The translations under genes were made by a program, and so were the position numbers. Shown piece by piece: positions 38,595 through 48,496 of a stretch of DNA of 64,000 nt (positions are counted from its first letter, which is position 1; every line of letters starts with the position of its first letter). The notes under the pieces were generated by a model. The model was not told the origin of the DNA, searched no databases, and saw only the letters and a list, made by a program, of their open reading frames with translations. The stretch comes from Bacillus carboniphilus (GTDB taxonomy: Bacteria; Bacillota; Bacilli; Bacillales; JC228). Location of the stretch: positions 1 to 64,000 of the forward strand of contig NZ_BAAADJ010000059.1 in assembly GCF_039522365.1 (NCBI RefSeq). The letters are read 5' to 3'.

Positions 38595-38626
38595 AAAAAG
38601 CTTGAGGGTAACCTCAAGCTTTTTTA
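38594..38626. terminator. Bidirectional terminator between deoC and yqeW
   Basis: AAAAAGCTTGAGG-GTAA-CCTCAAGCTTTTTT, with A and T runs on both sides, suiting the convergent genes. Confidence 0.92.
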
Positions 38627-38634
38627 CATTAGAT

Positions 38635-39555
38635 TTACCTCCCATGCACTTTCTCAATAAAATGACCGAACTGGCTAGCAAAAGGTAGTACCAGTAATGA
38701 AGAAAATACATTAAATACAACGCTTGCATGTGCTAATTGGACGGCTGGTGATGTAGACCAACTTTGAACAATATCTGCTAAATAAGTGACAAAAGGAAGA
38801 AACACAAAGACACCCACTACATTCAGCCAAATATGGGCGTAAGCTGTGAGCTTGGCCTCTTTTCTCGCACCGATACTTGCCATCCACCCCGTCACACATG
38901 TGCCAATGTTAGCCCCGAGCATAGCGGCAATACCTGATTCTAAACCTATGGTCCCTGCCATTAAAAAGCTCATTAGAATGCCTGTCGTAGCAGAACTTGA
39001 TTGAATGAGGGCAGTAAAAATAATACCAATAAGTACAGATATCGCTATACTATCATTCATCATGAGGAACCCTTGATGAACAAACTCAAGTGAGGATAAC
39101 GGATCAGCAATCCACTTAAACCCTCTCATGGCAGTGAAAATCATACCAATCCCGAGGAAAATAACTCCAGTTGCGCGTAATTTTCCTCTAGTTAAGACAA
39201 TCAGAAAAGCACCGATAATCATAAAATAAACTACATATTCATCAAGTGGAAAAGTCATAAATTCTGCCGTAAAGGTTGTTCCGATATTTGTACCAAGAAT
39301 AATTCCAATTGTTTGTGGAAACGCTAAAGCTCCAGCCGATACTAAACCAACCGTTAACACCATAACAGCAGAAGAAGATTGGAGTACACCAGTAACTAAA
39401 ATACTTGCTATCATCCCTTTTATGGGTCTATTGGTTAAGCGATATAGCCACTCCTTTAAATTTTCACCAGTAAGGGAGTATAAACCACTCCTCATTAAAA
39501 ACATGCCGGCTATAAACACACCAATAAGAAAAACGAACAACAATAGATATAACAT
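38635..39555 (-). CDS. yqeW: Na/Pi cotransporter family protein YqeW
   Basis: A 306-aa polytopic membrane protein of the NptA-type sodium/phosphate cotransporter family, with two inverted repeats each carrying the QSSSA motif (LQSSSAVMVLTVG and IQSSSATTGILMS) and LGTNIGTT/LGANIGTC partners. It lacks a C-terminal PhoU-like domain. The transported ion is inferred from the family. ATG at 39555 follows GAGGTG by 5 bases; GTG at 39561 is the alternative. Confidence 0.88.
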   Translation of the reverse strand: MLYLLLFVFLIGVFIAGMFLMRSGLYSLTGENLKEWLYRLTNRPIKGMIASILVTGVLQSSSAVMVLTVGLVSAGALAFPQTIGIILGTNIGTTFTAEFMTFPLDEYVVYFMIIGAFLIVLTRGKLRATGVIFLGIGMIFTAMRGFKWIADPLSSLEFVHQGFLMMNDSIAISVLIGIIFTALIQSSSATTGILMSFLMAGTIGLESGIAAMLGANIGTCVTGWMASIGARKEAKLTAYAHIWLNVVGVFVFLPFVTYLADIVQSWSTSPAVQLAHASVVFNVFSSLLVLPFASQFGHFIEKVHGR

Positions 39556-39712
39556 GTCCACACCTCTTAATCATTCCCAAACTAAAGGGGGAGGGTTTTT
39601 ATTTATTTCAACTTTTTATAAATGTATGGCTAAAAAAACGGGGACATGTCCAATCCAATAAAAATAATTTGAATAATATAGAATAAGTTTGATTAAAGAT
39701 AGTAAGCACTTG

Positions 39713-39741
39713 TTGACCTACTCCAAACAGTGTATTATAAT
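39713..39741 (+). promoter_or_regulatory. Promoter of rpsU-yqeY
   Basis: TTGACC at 39713-39718, 17 bp, TATAAT at 39736-39741. It leaves a leader of about 100 bases with a GACC/GGTC dyad at about 39768-39781, possibly a regulatory structure. Confidence 0.75.
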
Positions 39742-39851
39742 TCATAGGTACAATATTTTTTTGTACAGACCATTATTGGTCAACTTTGCTTCAACGTAAG
39801 GAGAGTCACCTTTGATTCTACTGTGTTGTGTTTCGGAGGGAGGGATAAAGA

Positions 39852-40025
39852 ATGTCGAAAACGATCGTTCGTAAAAACGAGTCGCTTGAGGATGCTCTTC
39901 GTCGCTTCAAACGCTCTGTATCCAAAACTGGAACTTTACAAGAATTCAGGAAGCGTGAGTTTTACGAGAAACCAAGCGTAAAACGTAAGAAGAAGTCTGA
40001 AGCTGCTAGAAAACGTAAGTTCTAA
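39852..40025 (+). CDS. rpsU: 30S ribosomal protein S21
   Basis: A 57-aa very basic ribosomal protein. [21 protein letters not shown], the [22 protein letters not shown] body and the length are diagnostic of S21. ATG at 39852 follows GGAGGGAGG-type sequence. It was found directly in the sequence and is followed after 15 bases by yqeY, as in B. subtilis. Confidence 0.97.
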   Translation: MSKTIVRKNESLEDALRRFKRSVSKTGTLQEFRKREFYEKPSVKRKKKSEAARKRKF

Positions 40026-40040
40026 GAGGGTGTAGGATGT

Positions 40041-40487
40041 ATGAGTCTTGTTCAGCGACTGAATGATGATATGAAACAAGCTATGAGAAACAAAGAAAAA
40101 GAAAAGCTCTCTGTTATTAGGATGCTCAAAGCTTCACTTCAAAATGAGGCTATTAAGGTTGGGAAATCTGAGCTTTCCGAGGAAGAGGAGCTAACTGTCC
40201 TTTCTCGCGAAGTCAAACAGCGAAAAGACTCCCTCCATGAGTTTGATAAAGCAGGAAGAGACGACTTAGTTGAAAAAATTCAAACAGAACTTCAGTTTGT
40301 TGAAGAATATCTACCTGAACAGCTTTCTGAAGAAGAGCTCGGAGCAATCATTGACGAAGTCATTGAAAGCTTAGGTGCAACTTCTAAAGCCGAGATGGGC
40401 AAAGTAATGGGAGCGGTTATTCCTAAAGTTAAAGGAAAAGCTGATGGCTCACTCGTGAATAAGCTGGTTCTGCAAAAGTTATCTTAA
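40041..40487 (+). CDS. yqeY: GatB/YqeY domain-containing protein
   Basis: A 148-aa protein related to the C-terminal tRNA-binding domain of GatB amidotransferase. The body ([43 protein letters not shown]) is typical of YqeY. A tRNA-linked role is proposed from the fold only. AGAGGGTG lies upstream of ATG at 40041. It is co-transcribed with rpsU. Confidence 0.93.
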   Translation: MSLVQRLNDDMKQAMRNKEKEKLSVIRMLKASLQNEAIKVGKSELSEEEELTVLSREVKQRKDSLHEFDKAGRDDLVEKIQTELQFVEEYLPEQLSEEELGAIIDEVIESLGATSKAEMGKVMGAVIPKVKGKADGSLVNKLVLQKLS

Positions 40488-40490
40488 ATA

Positions 40491-40524
40491 AAAAGACTGT
40501 AGTCTTAGGACTACAGTCTTTTTT
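40491..40524 (+). terminator. Terminator after yqeY
   Basis: AAAAGACTGTAGTC pairs with GACTACAGTCTTTT across a 4-base loop, followed by T residues. Confidence 0.92.
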
Positions 40525-40577
40525 AACATAAACAAAGGGATACTAAAAATTTTTTTACATAAAATATTATTATTTTT

Positions 40578-40605
40578 TGAAACCAATATCCCATGTAAAC
40601 GTATA
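40578..40605 (+). promoter_or_regulatory. Sigma-W type promoter of yqeZ-floA-yqfB
   Basis: TGAAAC at 40578-40583, 16 bp, CGTATA at 40600-40605. This is a full match to the extracytoplasmic sigma-W consensus (TGAAAC/CGTA). In B. subtilis the same operon is sigma-W dependent and answers to cell-envelope stress. Confidence 0.85.
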
Positions 40606-40636
40606 TAAACTAGCTAAATAAGAAGGGGGGAGCCAA

Positions 40637-41962
40637 TTGAAAAAATTCCGTCTTGCTATGATTTCGTTTTTGATTTTTATAACTGCTTTGACAGGCATTG
40701 GCTCAATGGTGAAGGCAAATCAAGATTTTGTTTATGTAGTGCCCCTTGAGGAGACTGTTGAAAAAGGTCTGTATGCTTTTTTAAAGAGAGCGATTACAAC
40801 TGCTGAAGAAGAAGGGGCAAAAGCTATTATTTTTGATATAAACACTCCAGGTGGGGTTGTGGATGCTGCAAGTAATATTGGTAACTTATTTGCTCATTCA
40901 GAGGTCGAAACGATAGCTTTTGTAAATAACCGTGCACTGTCAGCAGGTGCTTACATCTCTTTGTATGCAGATCAGATTTATATGTCTCCAAATTCAACGA
41001 TGGGATCAGCTGCGATTATTGAACAAAACGGTAATGCTGCTGATAAGAAGGCCCAATCATACTGGTTAGCAGAAATGGAAAATGCTGCGAAACATAGTAA
41101 TAGAGATCCACTGTATGCAAAAGCGATGGCCGATCATACAATCGAAATTCCTGGTCTGGTGGATGACGATGAACTGTTAACGCTGACTGCTGAACAAGCC
41201 GTAAAGGTTAAATATGCAGAAGGAATTGCGAGCAATCTTGACGAAGTATTAAAAGAGATTGGATTAGAGGGCGTTGAAGTAAGGCAATTAGAGCTTAGTT
41301 TCTTTGAGCAATTAGCACGGTTTTTAACGAATCCTATAGTTGTTCCGATTCTATTATCTATCGGAAGTATTGGGTTAGTAGTTGAGCTATACTCTCCTGG
41401 TTTTGGAATTCCAGGAACGATGGGGCTAGCATCCCTATTACTCTTCTTTTACGGACATCTAGTCGCTGGACTTGCGGGGTATGAATCACTCATCCTATTC
41501 CTAATAGGAATTGGTCTCATTCTGCTAGAGTTTGTCCTCCCGGGCGGAGTAGTGGGAATCATTGGATTGATTGCCGTGCTTTGGAGTATATTAATTGCGG
41601 GAGAGAGTGTGACGCAAATGGGGATGTACATTTTAGCTGCAACGGGGATTGCCATCATTGCAGGAATTGTTTTAAGTAAGGTATTTGGTAAAAGAATTCA
41701 AGTGTTTAATAAATTAGTTTTAAAAGATGCCACTAGCACTGAAAAAGGATATATATCCAATAAAAGTCGTTTAGAGCTAATTGGTGTCACAGGAGTTGCC
41801 TTAACATCTTTCCGTCCATCTGGAACAATTGTTGTCGGGGATGAACGTATCGACGCTGTTTCAGAAGGTGGCTACATCGATAAAGGAGCTAAGGTGAAAA
41901 TTGTGTTTGCTGAAGGTTCCCGAATTGTAGTAAGAGAAATAACTAGTTTAGAAAAGAATTAA
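40637..41962 (+). CDS. yqeZ: NfeD family membrane-bound serine protease YqeZ
   Basis: A 441-aa long-form NfeD protein. In order: an N-terminal signal/anchor helix, a ClpP-like protease domain (about 35-230) with NTPGGVVDAA and the nucleophile region NNRALSAGAYISLYAD, four to five membrane helices (about 235-350), then an OB-fold domain at the C-terminus. It works with the flotillin FloA in membrane organisation under envelope stress. TTG at 40637 follows AGGGGGGAG. It is the first gene of the sigma-W operon. Confidence 0.93.
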   Translation: MKKFRLAMISFLIFITALTGIGSMVKANQDFVYVVPLEETVEKGLYAFLKRAITTAEEEGAKAIIFDINTPGGVVDAASNIGNLFAHSEVETIAFVNNRALSAGAYISLYADQIYMSPNSTMGSAAIIEQNGNAADKKAQSYWLAEMENAAKHSNRDPLYAKAMADHTIEIPGLVDDDELLTLTAEQAVKVKYAEGIASNLDEVLKEIGLEGVEVRQLELSFFEQLARFLTNPIVVPILLSIGSIGLVVELYSPGFGIPGTMGLASLLLFFYGHLVAGLAGYESLILFLIGIGLILLEFVLPGGVVGIIGLIAVLWSILIAGESVTQMGMYILAATGIAIIAGIVLSKVFGKRIQVFNKLVLKDATSTEKGYISNKSRLELIGVTGVALTSFRPSGTIVVGDERIDAVSEGGYIDKGAKVKIVFAEGSRIVVREITSLEKN

Positions 41963-41983
41963 CATATAGAGGAGGATTTTTAA

Positions 41984-42979
41984 ATGCCTATTGATGCTTC
42001 AACATTGTTTGTACTATTAGCCATTGTACTAGGTATTATTGTTTTAGCTGTCTTATTTACATTTGTTCCAGTTATGCTGTGGATTTCTGCACTAGCGGCT
42101 GGTGTAAGAATTGGTATCTTTACCTTAATCGGAATGAGATTACGTCGAGTTATTCCAAATCGAGTGATTAATCCTTTAATTAAGGCTTCCAAAGCAGGCC
42201 TTGATGTAAACACGAACCAGCTGGAGAGTCACTACTTAGCTGGAGGTAATGTTGACCGAGTTGTAAACGCATTGATTGCTGCTCAAAGAGCGAATATTGA
42301 ACTAACTTTTGAACGATGTGCTGCTATTGACCTAGCTGGTCGTGATGTATTAGAAGCTGTACAAATGAGTGTAAATCCAAAAGTCATCGAAACCCCATTT
42401 ATTGCTGGTGTGGCGATGGATGGTATTGAGGTAAAAGCAAAAGCTCGTATTACAGTTAGAGCGAACATTGAACGATTAGTCGGGGGAGCAGGAGAAGATA
42501 CTGTAATCGCCCGTGTCGGTGAAGGAATTGTAAGTACGATTGGTTCTTCTGAAAGCCATAAAAAAGTGTTAGAAAACCCAGATCTTATTTCAAGAACAGT
42601 CTTATCAAAAGGCTTAGACTCTGGTACTGCTTTTGAAATCCTATCCATTGATATTGCGGATGTTGATATCGGTAAAAACATTGGTGCGATTCTTCAAACT
42701 GACCAAGCTGAAGCGGATAAGAACATTGCTCAAGCTAAGGCTGAAGAACGCCGTGCAATGGCCGTAGCACAAGAACAAGAAATGAAGGCTCGTGTAGAAG
42801 AGATGAAGGCAAAAGTAGTAGAAGCAGAAGCACAAGTTCCTCTTGCGATGTCTGAAGCTCTACGTTCTGGAAACTTAGGAGTTATGGATTATTTAAACCT
42901 GAGAAATATCACTGCAGATACTGATATGAGAGATTCAATTGGTAAAATGACAGGTGAACAAAAGGACGATAAGAAATAA
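41984..42979 (+). CDS. floA: Flotillin-like protein FloA
   Basis: A 331-aa membrane scaffold that forms lipid-raft-like foci. The N-terminus has a hydrophobic hairpin ([23 protein letters not shown]). An SPFH-type domain follows ([31 protein letters not shown]), then an Ala/Glu-rich coiled coil (about 240-295). Family name in B. subtilis is YqfA/FloA. GAGGAGG precedes ATG at 41984. It follows yqeZ after 21 bases. Confidence 0.96.
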   Translation: MPIDASTLFVLLAIVLGIIVLAVLFTFVPVMLWISALAAGVRIGIFTLIGMRLRRVIPNRVINPLIKASKAGLDVNTNQLESHYLAGGNVDRVVNALIAAQRANIELTFERCAAIDLAGRDVLEAVQMSVNPKVIETPFIAGVAMDGIEVKAKARITVRANIERLVGGAGEDTVIARVGEGIVSTIGSSESHKKVLENPDLISRTVLSKGLDSGTAFEILSIDIADVDIGKNIGAILQTDQAEADKNIAQAKAEERRAMAVAQEQEMKARVEEMKAKVVEAEAQVPLAMSEALRSGNLGVMDYLNLRNITADTDMRDSIGKMTGEQKDDKK

Positions 42980-43009
42980 TAGAATTTTTAAAGAAAGGAG
43001 GTAACTCCT

Positions 43010-43462
43010 TTGTCAAACATTATTGAAATGTTAATGGATAATCCATTTATAATAGTTGTTATTCTAGGGATTCTTTCGTCCGTATTTTCAAAGATGAAAG
43101 CCCCCCAGCAACAACAACATGAAAGAACCCCACCCAAAAGAACGACATCTGGCAGGAATTCAGCATCTCCTGTTTCAGAAACGAGAAGAATGGAAACGTA
43201 TAATGCTCCTGTAGAAACGGTGGAGACTTTTAAAGCAGAGGCTTCTGACACCAATGAATTGCTGCAACGAGCAGAAAGGGCAGAACAGGCTAAGAAAAGG
43301 TCAAAGGTAATGGATAACCCTATTACGATGGGGGCTATTGAAAATAGCGATATTACAAAACCGAAACAGATGTTGGACCAAAATCCCAAGAGCATATTAC
43401 AAGGATTTATTTGGGCAGAGGTCTTATCTCCACCAAAATCAAAACGTAAAAGTAATATTTAA
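43010..43462 (+). CDS. yqfB: YqfB-like third gene of sigma-W operon
   Basis: A 150-aa protein with a hydrophobic N-terminus (FIIVVILGILSSVFS), a Gln/Pro-rich linker, then an amphipathic charged region and a conserved-looking end (SILQGFIWAEVLSPPKSKRK). It corresponds by position to yqfB of the yqeZ-floA-yqfB operon; sequence recognition is weak. The function is unknown. TTG at 43010 follows AAAGGAGG. A strong terminator follows. Confidence 0.75.
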   Translation: MSNIIEMLMDNPFIIVVILGILSSVFSKMKAPQQQQHERTPPKRTTSGRNSASPVSETRRMETYNAPVETVETFKAEASDTNELLQRAERAEQAKKRSKVMDNPITMGAIENSDITKPKQMLDQNPKSILQGFIWAEVLSPPKSKRKSNI

Positions 43463-43466
43463 TAAA

Positions 43467-43500
43467 AGTGGTTGTTCCTATGGAACGACCATTTTTTTTT
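43467..43500 (+). terminator. Terminator of yqeZ-floA-yqfB
   Basis: GGTTGTTCC-tat-GGAACGACC, followed by A and nine or more T. Confidence 0.9.
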
Positions 43501-43626
43501 TGACAAAAATCGAGGATGAGTTTGGCACAGCCCCGATTTTCAACTCACCAACCTTTATAAGCATCATAAATTAGGTGCTAATCACCCCGTTTAAATCATA
43601 CATATGAGATGAAAGGGGGTTGCTGC

Positions 43627-43911
43627 ATGGCGAAAAAAATCAAGAATGTACTAAGGAATCTTGTAACAACAAAGATGGAATTACCTAAGGATGTCATGAT
43701 GGACCTTCCCCGAATAACGATGATTGGCCAGCTTCATATTTACATAGAGAATCATAGGGGGCTCCTTTCTTTTGCGGATCATGAGCTCCGAATTTTATTA
43801 AAACAGGGACAGCTAGTTATTAAGGGAAAAGGATTTGTAATAAAAACGATTTTGCCAGAAGAAATTTTATTGGAAGGGCAAATCGACGAGGTGACATTTT
43901 TAGATCTCTGA
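43627..43911 (+). CDS. yqfC: Sporulation protein YqfC
   Basis: A 94-aa YabP/YqfC family protein, expressed in the mother cell under sigma-E in B. subtilis. LPRITMIGQLHIYIENHRGLLSF and RILLKQGQLVIKGKGFVIK are the conserved core. ATG at 43627 is chosen with GGGGG 7 bases upstream; the frame from 43609 is longer. It is followed directly by yqfD; the gap before it (43501-43626) shows no clear promoter. Confidence 0.9.
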   Translation: MAKKIKNVLRNLVTTKMELPKDVMMDLPRITMIGQLHIYIENHRGLLSFADHELRILLKQGQLVIKGKGFVIKTILPEEILLEGQIDEVTFLDL

Positions 43912-43925
43912 TGGGGAGGAGAAAT

Positions 43926-45113
43926 ATGAAGAATCAATGGGTTTATTTTTTTACTGGATCAGTCACTGTAAAAGTAACAGGAAAAGGATTAGAGCGCTTC
44001 CTGAATCGTTTATCAAGACAAGGACTTTACATTTGGGAGGTTCGCCGGTTAGATGAAAACTCCATCACATTTAAACTATCCTTGAATAAAGTCCACCACT
44101 TCCGAAGGGCTATCAGGAAGAGTGGATGTTCTGCTTCATTTATAGACAAGCATGGCTTTCCTTTCTACATAAAAAGGCTTCTATACAATGGGGGTTTTTT
44201 GGCTGGAATTGCTACTTTCTTTGTACTTATTTTTATTTTGTCGAATATGATTTGGGGAATAGAAATAGAAGGAGCTGAACCGAAAACAGAGGAAAGAATT
44301 TGGAAGGAGTTGGACAAGCTAGGAGTCCAAATAGGTAGCTTGCAACTTCTTACCGACTCTGCTGAAGAGATTCAACGTACCTTAACTAATAACATTCCTG
44401 CAATTACATGGGTAGGAGTAAAGGTGGAAGGAACAGTGTATAAGCTACAGGTTGTTGAAAAAAATCAGCCAAAACCTGAAAAAGAAACGGGCCCGCAACA
44501 CCTAGTGGCTACGAAAAAAGGGATCATTGTAAAGATGTATGTTCAAGAAGGACAACCCATGGTTGCTATTAACGATTATGTAAAGAAAGGACAGCAATTA
44601 GTTTCTGGAGAAATAGGTGTAGAGGATCGTTATAGTTATATTGCCTCTAAGGGAGAAATTATTGCAGAAACTTGGTACAAGTCAGAGGTTTCAATTCCTT
44701 TGAAAAAAGAACTATCCGTTTTAACAGGCAATGAAAAGAATAAACACTATCTTCAATTTTGGAATTGGGACGTACCAATCTGGGGTTATGGAAAACCCAA
44801 ATTTGAAGAATATGATCAAGATTTAACAACTCACCCTTTTAAATTTCTAAGATGGGAATTGCCCATTCGATATAAGGAAATAAATATACACGAAGTGGAA
44901 AAAGCTAAGCATGAGTTGAACCAAGAAGAAGCTGTTGCAGCGGGTATTGAAATTGCAAAAAAAGACCTGTTATCAAAACTCGGTGAAGAAGCCAAAATAG
45001 TAAAAGAAAATATTTTACACAAAGAAGTGGAGAATGGTAAAGTAAAAATAACCATTCACTTCACAGTTCATGAAGACATCGCGAAGGGACAACCGATAAT
45101 TCAAGGAGACTAA
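43926..45113 (+). CDS. yqfD: Sporulation protein YqfD
   Basis: A 395-aa membrane protein, the product of a sigma-E gene in B. subtilis needed for efficient sporulation. One transmembrane helix lies near residues 90-113 (GFLAGIATFFVLIFILSNMIWG), with a small N-terminal cytosolic domain and a large C-terminal outer domain. ATG at 43926 follows GGGGAGGAG by 7 bases. phoH starts 3 bases after its stop. Confidence 0.92.
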   Translation: MKNQWVYFFTGSVTVKVTGKGLERFLNRLSRQGLYIWEVRRLDENSITFKLSLNKVHHFRRAIRKSGCSASFIDKHGFPFYIKRLLYNGGFLAGIATFFVLIFILSNMIWGIEIEGAEPKTEERIWKELDKLGVQIGSLQLLTDSAEEIQRTLTNNIPAITWVGVKVEGTVYKLQVVEKNQPKPEKETGPQHLVATKKGIIVKMYVQEGQPMVAINDYVKKGQQLVSGEIGVEDRYSYIASKGEIIAETWYKSEVSIPLKKELSVLTGNEKNKHYLQFWNWDVPIWGYGKPKFEEYDQDLTTHPFKFLRWELPIRYKEINIHEVEKAKHELNQEEAVAAGIEIAKKDLLSKLGEEAKIVKENILHKEVENGKVKITIHFTVHEDIAKGQPIIQGD

Positions 45114-45116
45114 CGA

Positions 45117-46079
45117 ATGTCAGAAGCTTTAAAACCGATATCAATTCAACTAGAAGGACCAGAGGAAGCATCCGCTTTATTTGGTATAGAAGATACTCAC
45201 TTAAAAATATTTGAGGAACAATTAGGGGTTTCCATTGTAAGTAGGGGAGAAGGTGTTCTGGTAAATGGATCGGATGAGAAAGTAGAAATGCTCTCAGACG
45301 TGTTATCAGAATTACTCCAACTTATTCGGCGTGGCATAACTATTGGGCCGCGTGATTGTATGTATGCATCACAATTAGCCTTAAATGGGAATATTGCAGA
45401 TTTACTGGATCTATATTCTGAAGAAATTGCTCGTAATGTTAAAGGGAAGGCAATCCGAGTTAAAACGCTTGGGCAGAAACAATACATCCAGGCAATCAGA
45501 AAGAATGACTTAATATTCGGGATTGGCCCAGCTGGAACGGGTAAAACATACCTAGCTGTTGTAATGGCCGTTACAGCATTAAAGAACGGGTATGTTAAGA
45601 AGCTGATTTTAACTCGCCCTGCAGTTGAAGCTGGTGAATCATTAGGGTTTTTACCCGGTGATTTAAAAGAAAAGGTAGATCCATATCTACGTCCATTGTA
45701 TGATGCCCTACATGATGTATTAGGAGCTGAACATACAGCTAGACTAATGGAAAGAGGCACCATTGAAATTGCCCCTTTAGCGTACATGCGCGGAAGGACT
45801 TTGGATGATGCGTATGTTATTTTAGATGAAGCGCAAAATACCACAGCTGCACAGATGAAAATGTTTCTAACTCGACTTGGCTTTGGCTCTAAAATGATCA
45901 TAACAGGAGACAGATCTCAAATTGATTTACCTAAAGGAGTAAAGTCTGGCCTGAGTATCGCTGAGTCAATTCTCAATGGGGTACCAGGTATATCATTTGT
46001 TATCCTCGAGCAGTCAGATGTAGTTAGACATCCATTAGTTAGAAAAATCATTGATGCATACGAAAAAAATAACCTTTAG
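45117..46079 (+). CDS. phoH: PhoH family ATPase
   Basis: A 320-aa cytosolic P-loop ATPase, proposed to act in RNA metabolism. An N-terminal KH-like region (about 1-100) precedes the ATPase domain with Walker A GPAGTGKT at 137-144 and Walker B VILDEAQNTT. In many Bacilli phoH is linked to yqfD, pgpH and ybeY, as here. ATG at 45117 has CAAGGAGA upstream. A terminator follows. Confidence 0.94.
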   Translation: MSEALKPISIQLEGPEEASALFGIEDTHLKIFEEQLGVSIVSRGEGVLVNGSDEKVEMLSDVLSELLQLIRRGITIGPRDCMYASQLALNGNIADLLDLYSEEIARNVKGKAIRVKTLGQKQYIQAIRKNDLIFGIGPAGTGKTYLAVVMAVTALKNGYVKKLILTRPAVEAGESLGFLPGDLKEKVDPYLRPLYDALHDVLGAEHTARLMERGTIEIAPLAYMRGRTLDDAYVILDEAQNTTAAQMKMFLTRLGFGSKMIITGDRSQIDLPKGVKSGLSIAESILNGVPGISFVILEQSDVVRHPLVRKIIDAYEKNNL

Positions 46080-46112
46080 AGCTAGTCACTTTGGTGACTA
46101 GCTTTTTTTAAC
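46080..46112 (+). terminator. Terminator after phoH
   Basis: GCTAGTCAC-tttg-GTGACTAGC followed by seven T. Confidence 0.92.
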
Positions 46113-46264
46113 CGAAAATCCACCGCACTTCCAGATAATGTAATGTTGAGGGTCGGAAGCCTTATTATTTTGAAAATAAAGGTGAAAGTTCTTGGGAAAA
46201 CTGCTATCATTTTACATAAGTCATCCACGTATAAGCCTTCATAGAAATTGGAGGGACTAATGAT

Positions 46265-48496
46265 ATGGAAAGTTTACAAATATTTTTGGCGAAAATAAAA
46301 CATTCCCTTGGAAATACATTTGTACGTGCCCTTTTATACATACTCTTAGGCCTCGTATTATTTGCCGTGATGTTTGATAATGTGAAACCAGAAAGATTAG
46401 AGGTTTCCCTGTTACAATCGGCACCACACACGATACGTGCCCCAATCCAGGTGGAGGATAAAGAATTAACAGATAAAAGGAAGGAACAAGCTCGATCTCA
46501 GGTGCAGGATGTATATGAATTAAAAAGTGAGTACTCTGAGAATCGGGTTCTCTTAGTAAGGAGTATTTTTGAGTTAGCAGAAGAAGTCAATAAGGAAATA
46601 CAACAGGAACTAGAAAAGGCAAAGAGACAACTTGAAGAAGAAAAAGAATCAGATGAAGAAACCGATGATGTAACGAGTGCACAAGAGGAGACTATTGAGG
46701 AACCAAGTTTATCCGAGAAAGTGGAACGCTTCAAATCAAATCTTCCGAGTGATGTTACTTCAGAGTTAACAGACAATATTCTAGGTACATTGCTTAATGC
46801 AACTCCAGCTCAATTAGATAATGCAAAAGATTTAACAATCACGGCGGTTAACAATGTGATGAGTAATCGGATTCCGGCTAATCAAGTTGAAAACGCAAAA
46901 AAAGAAGTAGAACAGCAATTAAAATATGCTCCACTTCCAACAGCCTTGAAAGACGCGTCCATTGCCTTAGGAAGACTTGGGGTTATTCAAAATGAAATTT
47001 TCAGCTTAGAAAAAACCGAACAATTAAAAAAGGAAGCTGTAGAAAGTGTTGAACCTGTAAAAATTCTCCAAGGAGAAGTAATCGTTGAAGAAGGAGGCAT
47101 TATTACAGCAGAAGTTTACCGTCAACTAGAATTGGTTGGTTTACTTAACAATGAGGATGAAATTAAACCATTCATAGGATTAGTAGTGCTAGTAGTTTTA
47201 TTGGTTGGTGGGTTGTACCTTTATTTTAAAGATCTAAATGGTCAAGAGGACCGTAAACACACGAATCTGTTAATATTCAGTTTGGTGTTTGTTATTTCCC
47301 TGGTCTTTATGAAGTTGGTTAGTTTGTTACAGCCTGCTGTATCCACAAATATAGGCTATGTTTTCCCAGCAGCTATGAGTGCAATGTTAATTAAAATACT
47401 AATACATGATCGGCTTGCAATAATAAATACCATTATGCTAGCCATTGTTTCTACTATCATCTTTAACAGAGATGTATCAGGGGCAATAAACATTGATATT
47501 GGAATCTATATTCTTTTTAGCGGGATTGCTGGAATGCTGTTCTTATCCAGTCAAAATCATCGTTCAAGAATATTGCAGTCTGGATTACTGGTGTCGATTT
47601 TAAATTTATTGATTATCTTAAGTTTCTATTTAATCAGAAATAGCCCATTCCCGAGTCTGGAATTTAGTTATGATGCCTTAATGGGGATTGTTTCAGGTGT
47701 AGTTGCATCCGTATTTACAATCGGTTTACTACCTTTCTTTGAAGCCGGGTTTAATATTTTATCTAGTATGAAACTAATTGAATTATCAAACCCAAATCAT
47801 CCGTTGCTTCGTAAAATATTAACAGAAGCACCGGGGACTTATCATCATAGTGTAATGGTTGCAAATCTTGCTGAGTCAGCTTGTGAATCAATTGGTGCGA
47901 ATGGACTTCTAGCAAGAGTAGCATGCTATTACCATGACATAGGTAAAACCAATAGACCAAAGTTCTTTATAGAAAATCAAATCAATATAGAAAATCCTCA
48001 TGACCAAATTTCTCCTATTGCGAGCAAGAATATCATTATCTCGCATGTAACAGATGGAGTTAAGATGTTAAAGAAAGCGAAACTACCGAAGGAGATTATT
48101 GATGTTGCTGAACAGCACCACGGTACAACACTTTTGAAGTTCTTCTACCACAAGGCAAAAGAAAATGGAGAAGAAGTAACAGAGGAAGAATTTAGATACC
48201 CTGGACCACGTCCAACTTCAAAGGAAGCAGCCATTATTAACATTTCCGATAGTGTAGAAGCTGCCGTTCGCTCCAAGAATAATCCGACTCCAGATGAAAT
48301 TAGAGCAGTCGTAAAAGGGATTATCAAAGACCGTTTGCAAGATGGACAGTTGAATGATTGCGATATAACGTTGAAAGAACTTGATACCGTGGCCCATACA
48401 TTATGTGAAACATTGAATGGGATCTTTCATTCTCGGATTGAATATCCAGACATAAAAAAATTACAAAAGGTGGAAGAAAATGAATCTAGAAATTGA
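46265..48496 (+). CDS. pgpH: Cyclic-di-AMP phosphodiesterase PgpH (7TMR-HDED)
   Basis: A 743-aa membrane enzyme that hydrolyses c-di-AMP to pApA. In order: one N-terminal helix, a large extracellular domain (about 50-310) with an acidic coiled stretch near 120-145, seven membrane helices (about 305-490), and a cytosolic HD domain with HHSVMVANL, YYHDIGKT and AEQHHGT. ATG at 46265 follows TTGGAGG. It overlaps ybeY by 17 bases. Confidence 0.95.
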   Translation: MESLQIFLAKIKHSLGNTFVRALLYILLGLVLFAVMFDNVKPERLEVSLLQSAPHTIRAPIQVEDKELTDKRKEQARSQVQDVYELKSEYSENRVLLVRSIFELAEEVNKEIQQELEKAKRQLEEEKESDEETDDVTSAQEETIEEPSLSEKVERFKSNLPSDVTSELTDNILGTLLNATPAQLDNAKDLTITAVNNVMSNRIPANQVENAKKEVEQQLKYAPLPTALKDASIALGRLGVIQNEIFSLEKTEQLKKEAVESVEPVKILQGEVIVEEGGIITAEVYRQLELVGLLNNEDEIKPFIGLVVLVVLLVGGLYLYFKDLNGQEDRKHTNLLIFSLVFVISLVFMKLVSLLQPAVSTNIGYVFPAAMSAMLIKILIHDRLAIINTIMLAIVSTIIFNRDVSGAINIDIGIYILFSGIAGMLFLSSQNHRSRILQSGLLVSILNLLIILSFYLIRNSPFPSLEFSYDALMGIVSGVVASVFTIGLLPFFEAGFNILSSMKLIELSNPNHPLLRKILTEAPGTYHHSVMVANLAESACESIGANGLLARVACYYHDIGKTNRPKFFIENQINIENPHDQISPIASKNIIISHVTDGVKMLKKAKLPKEIIDVAEQHHGTTLLKFFYHKAKENGEEVTEEEFRYPGPRPTSKEAAIINISDSVEAAVRSKNNPTPDEIRAVVKGIIKDRLQDGQLNDCDITLKELDTVAHTLCETLNGIFHSRIEYPDIKKLQKVEENESRN

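Noticed and set aside
45197-45901. Minus-strand 234-aa frame opposite phoH
   Set aside because: It lies entirely within phoH, lacks a ribosome site and has low-complexity Ser/Ala composition typical of an antisense shadow.
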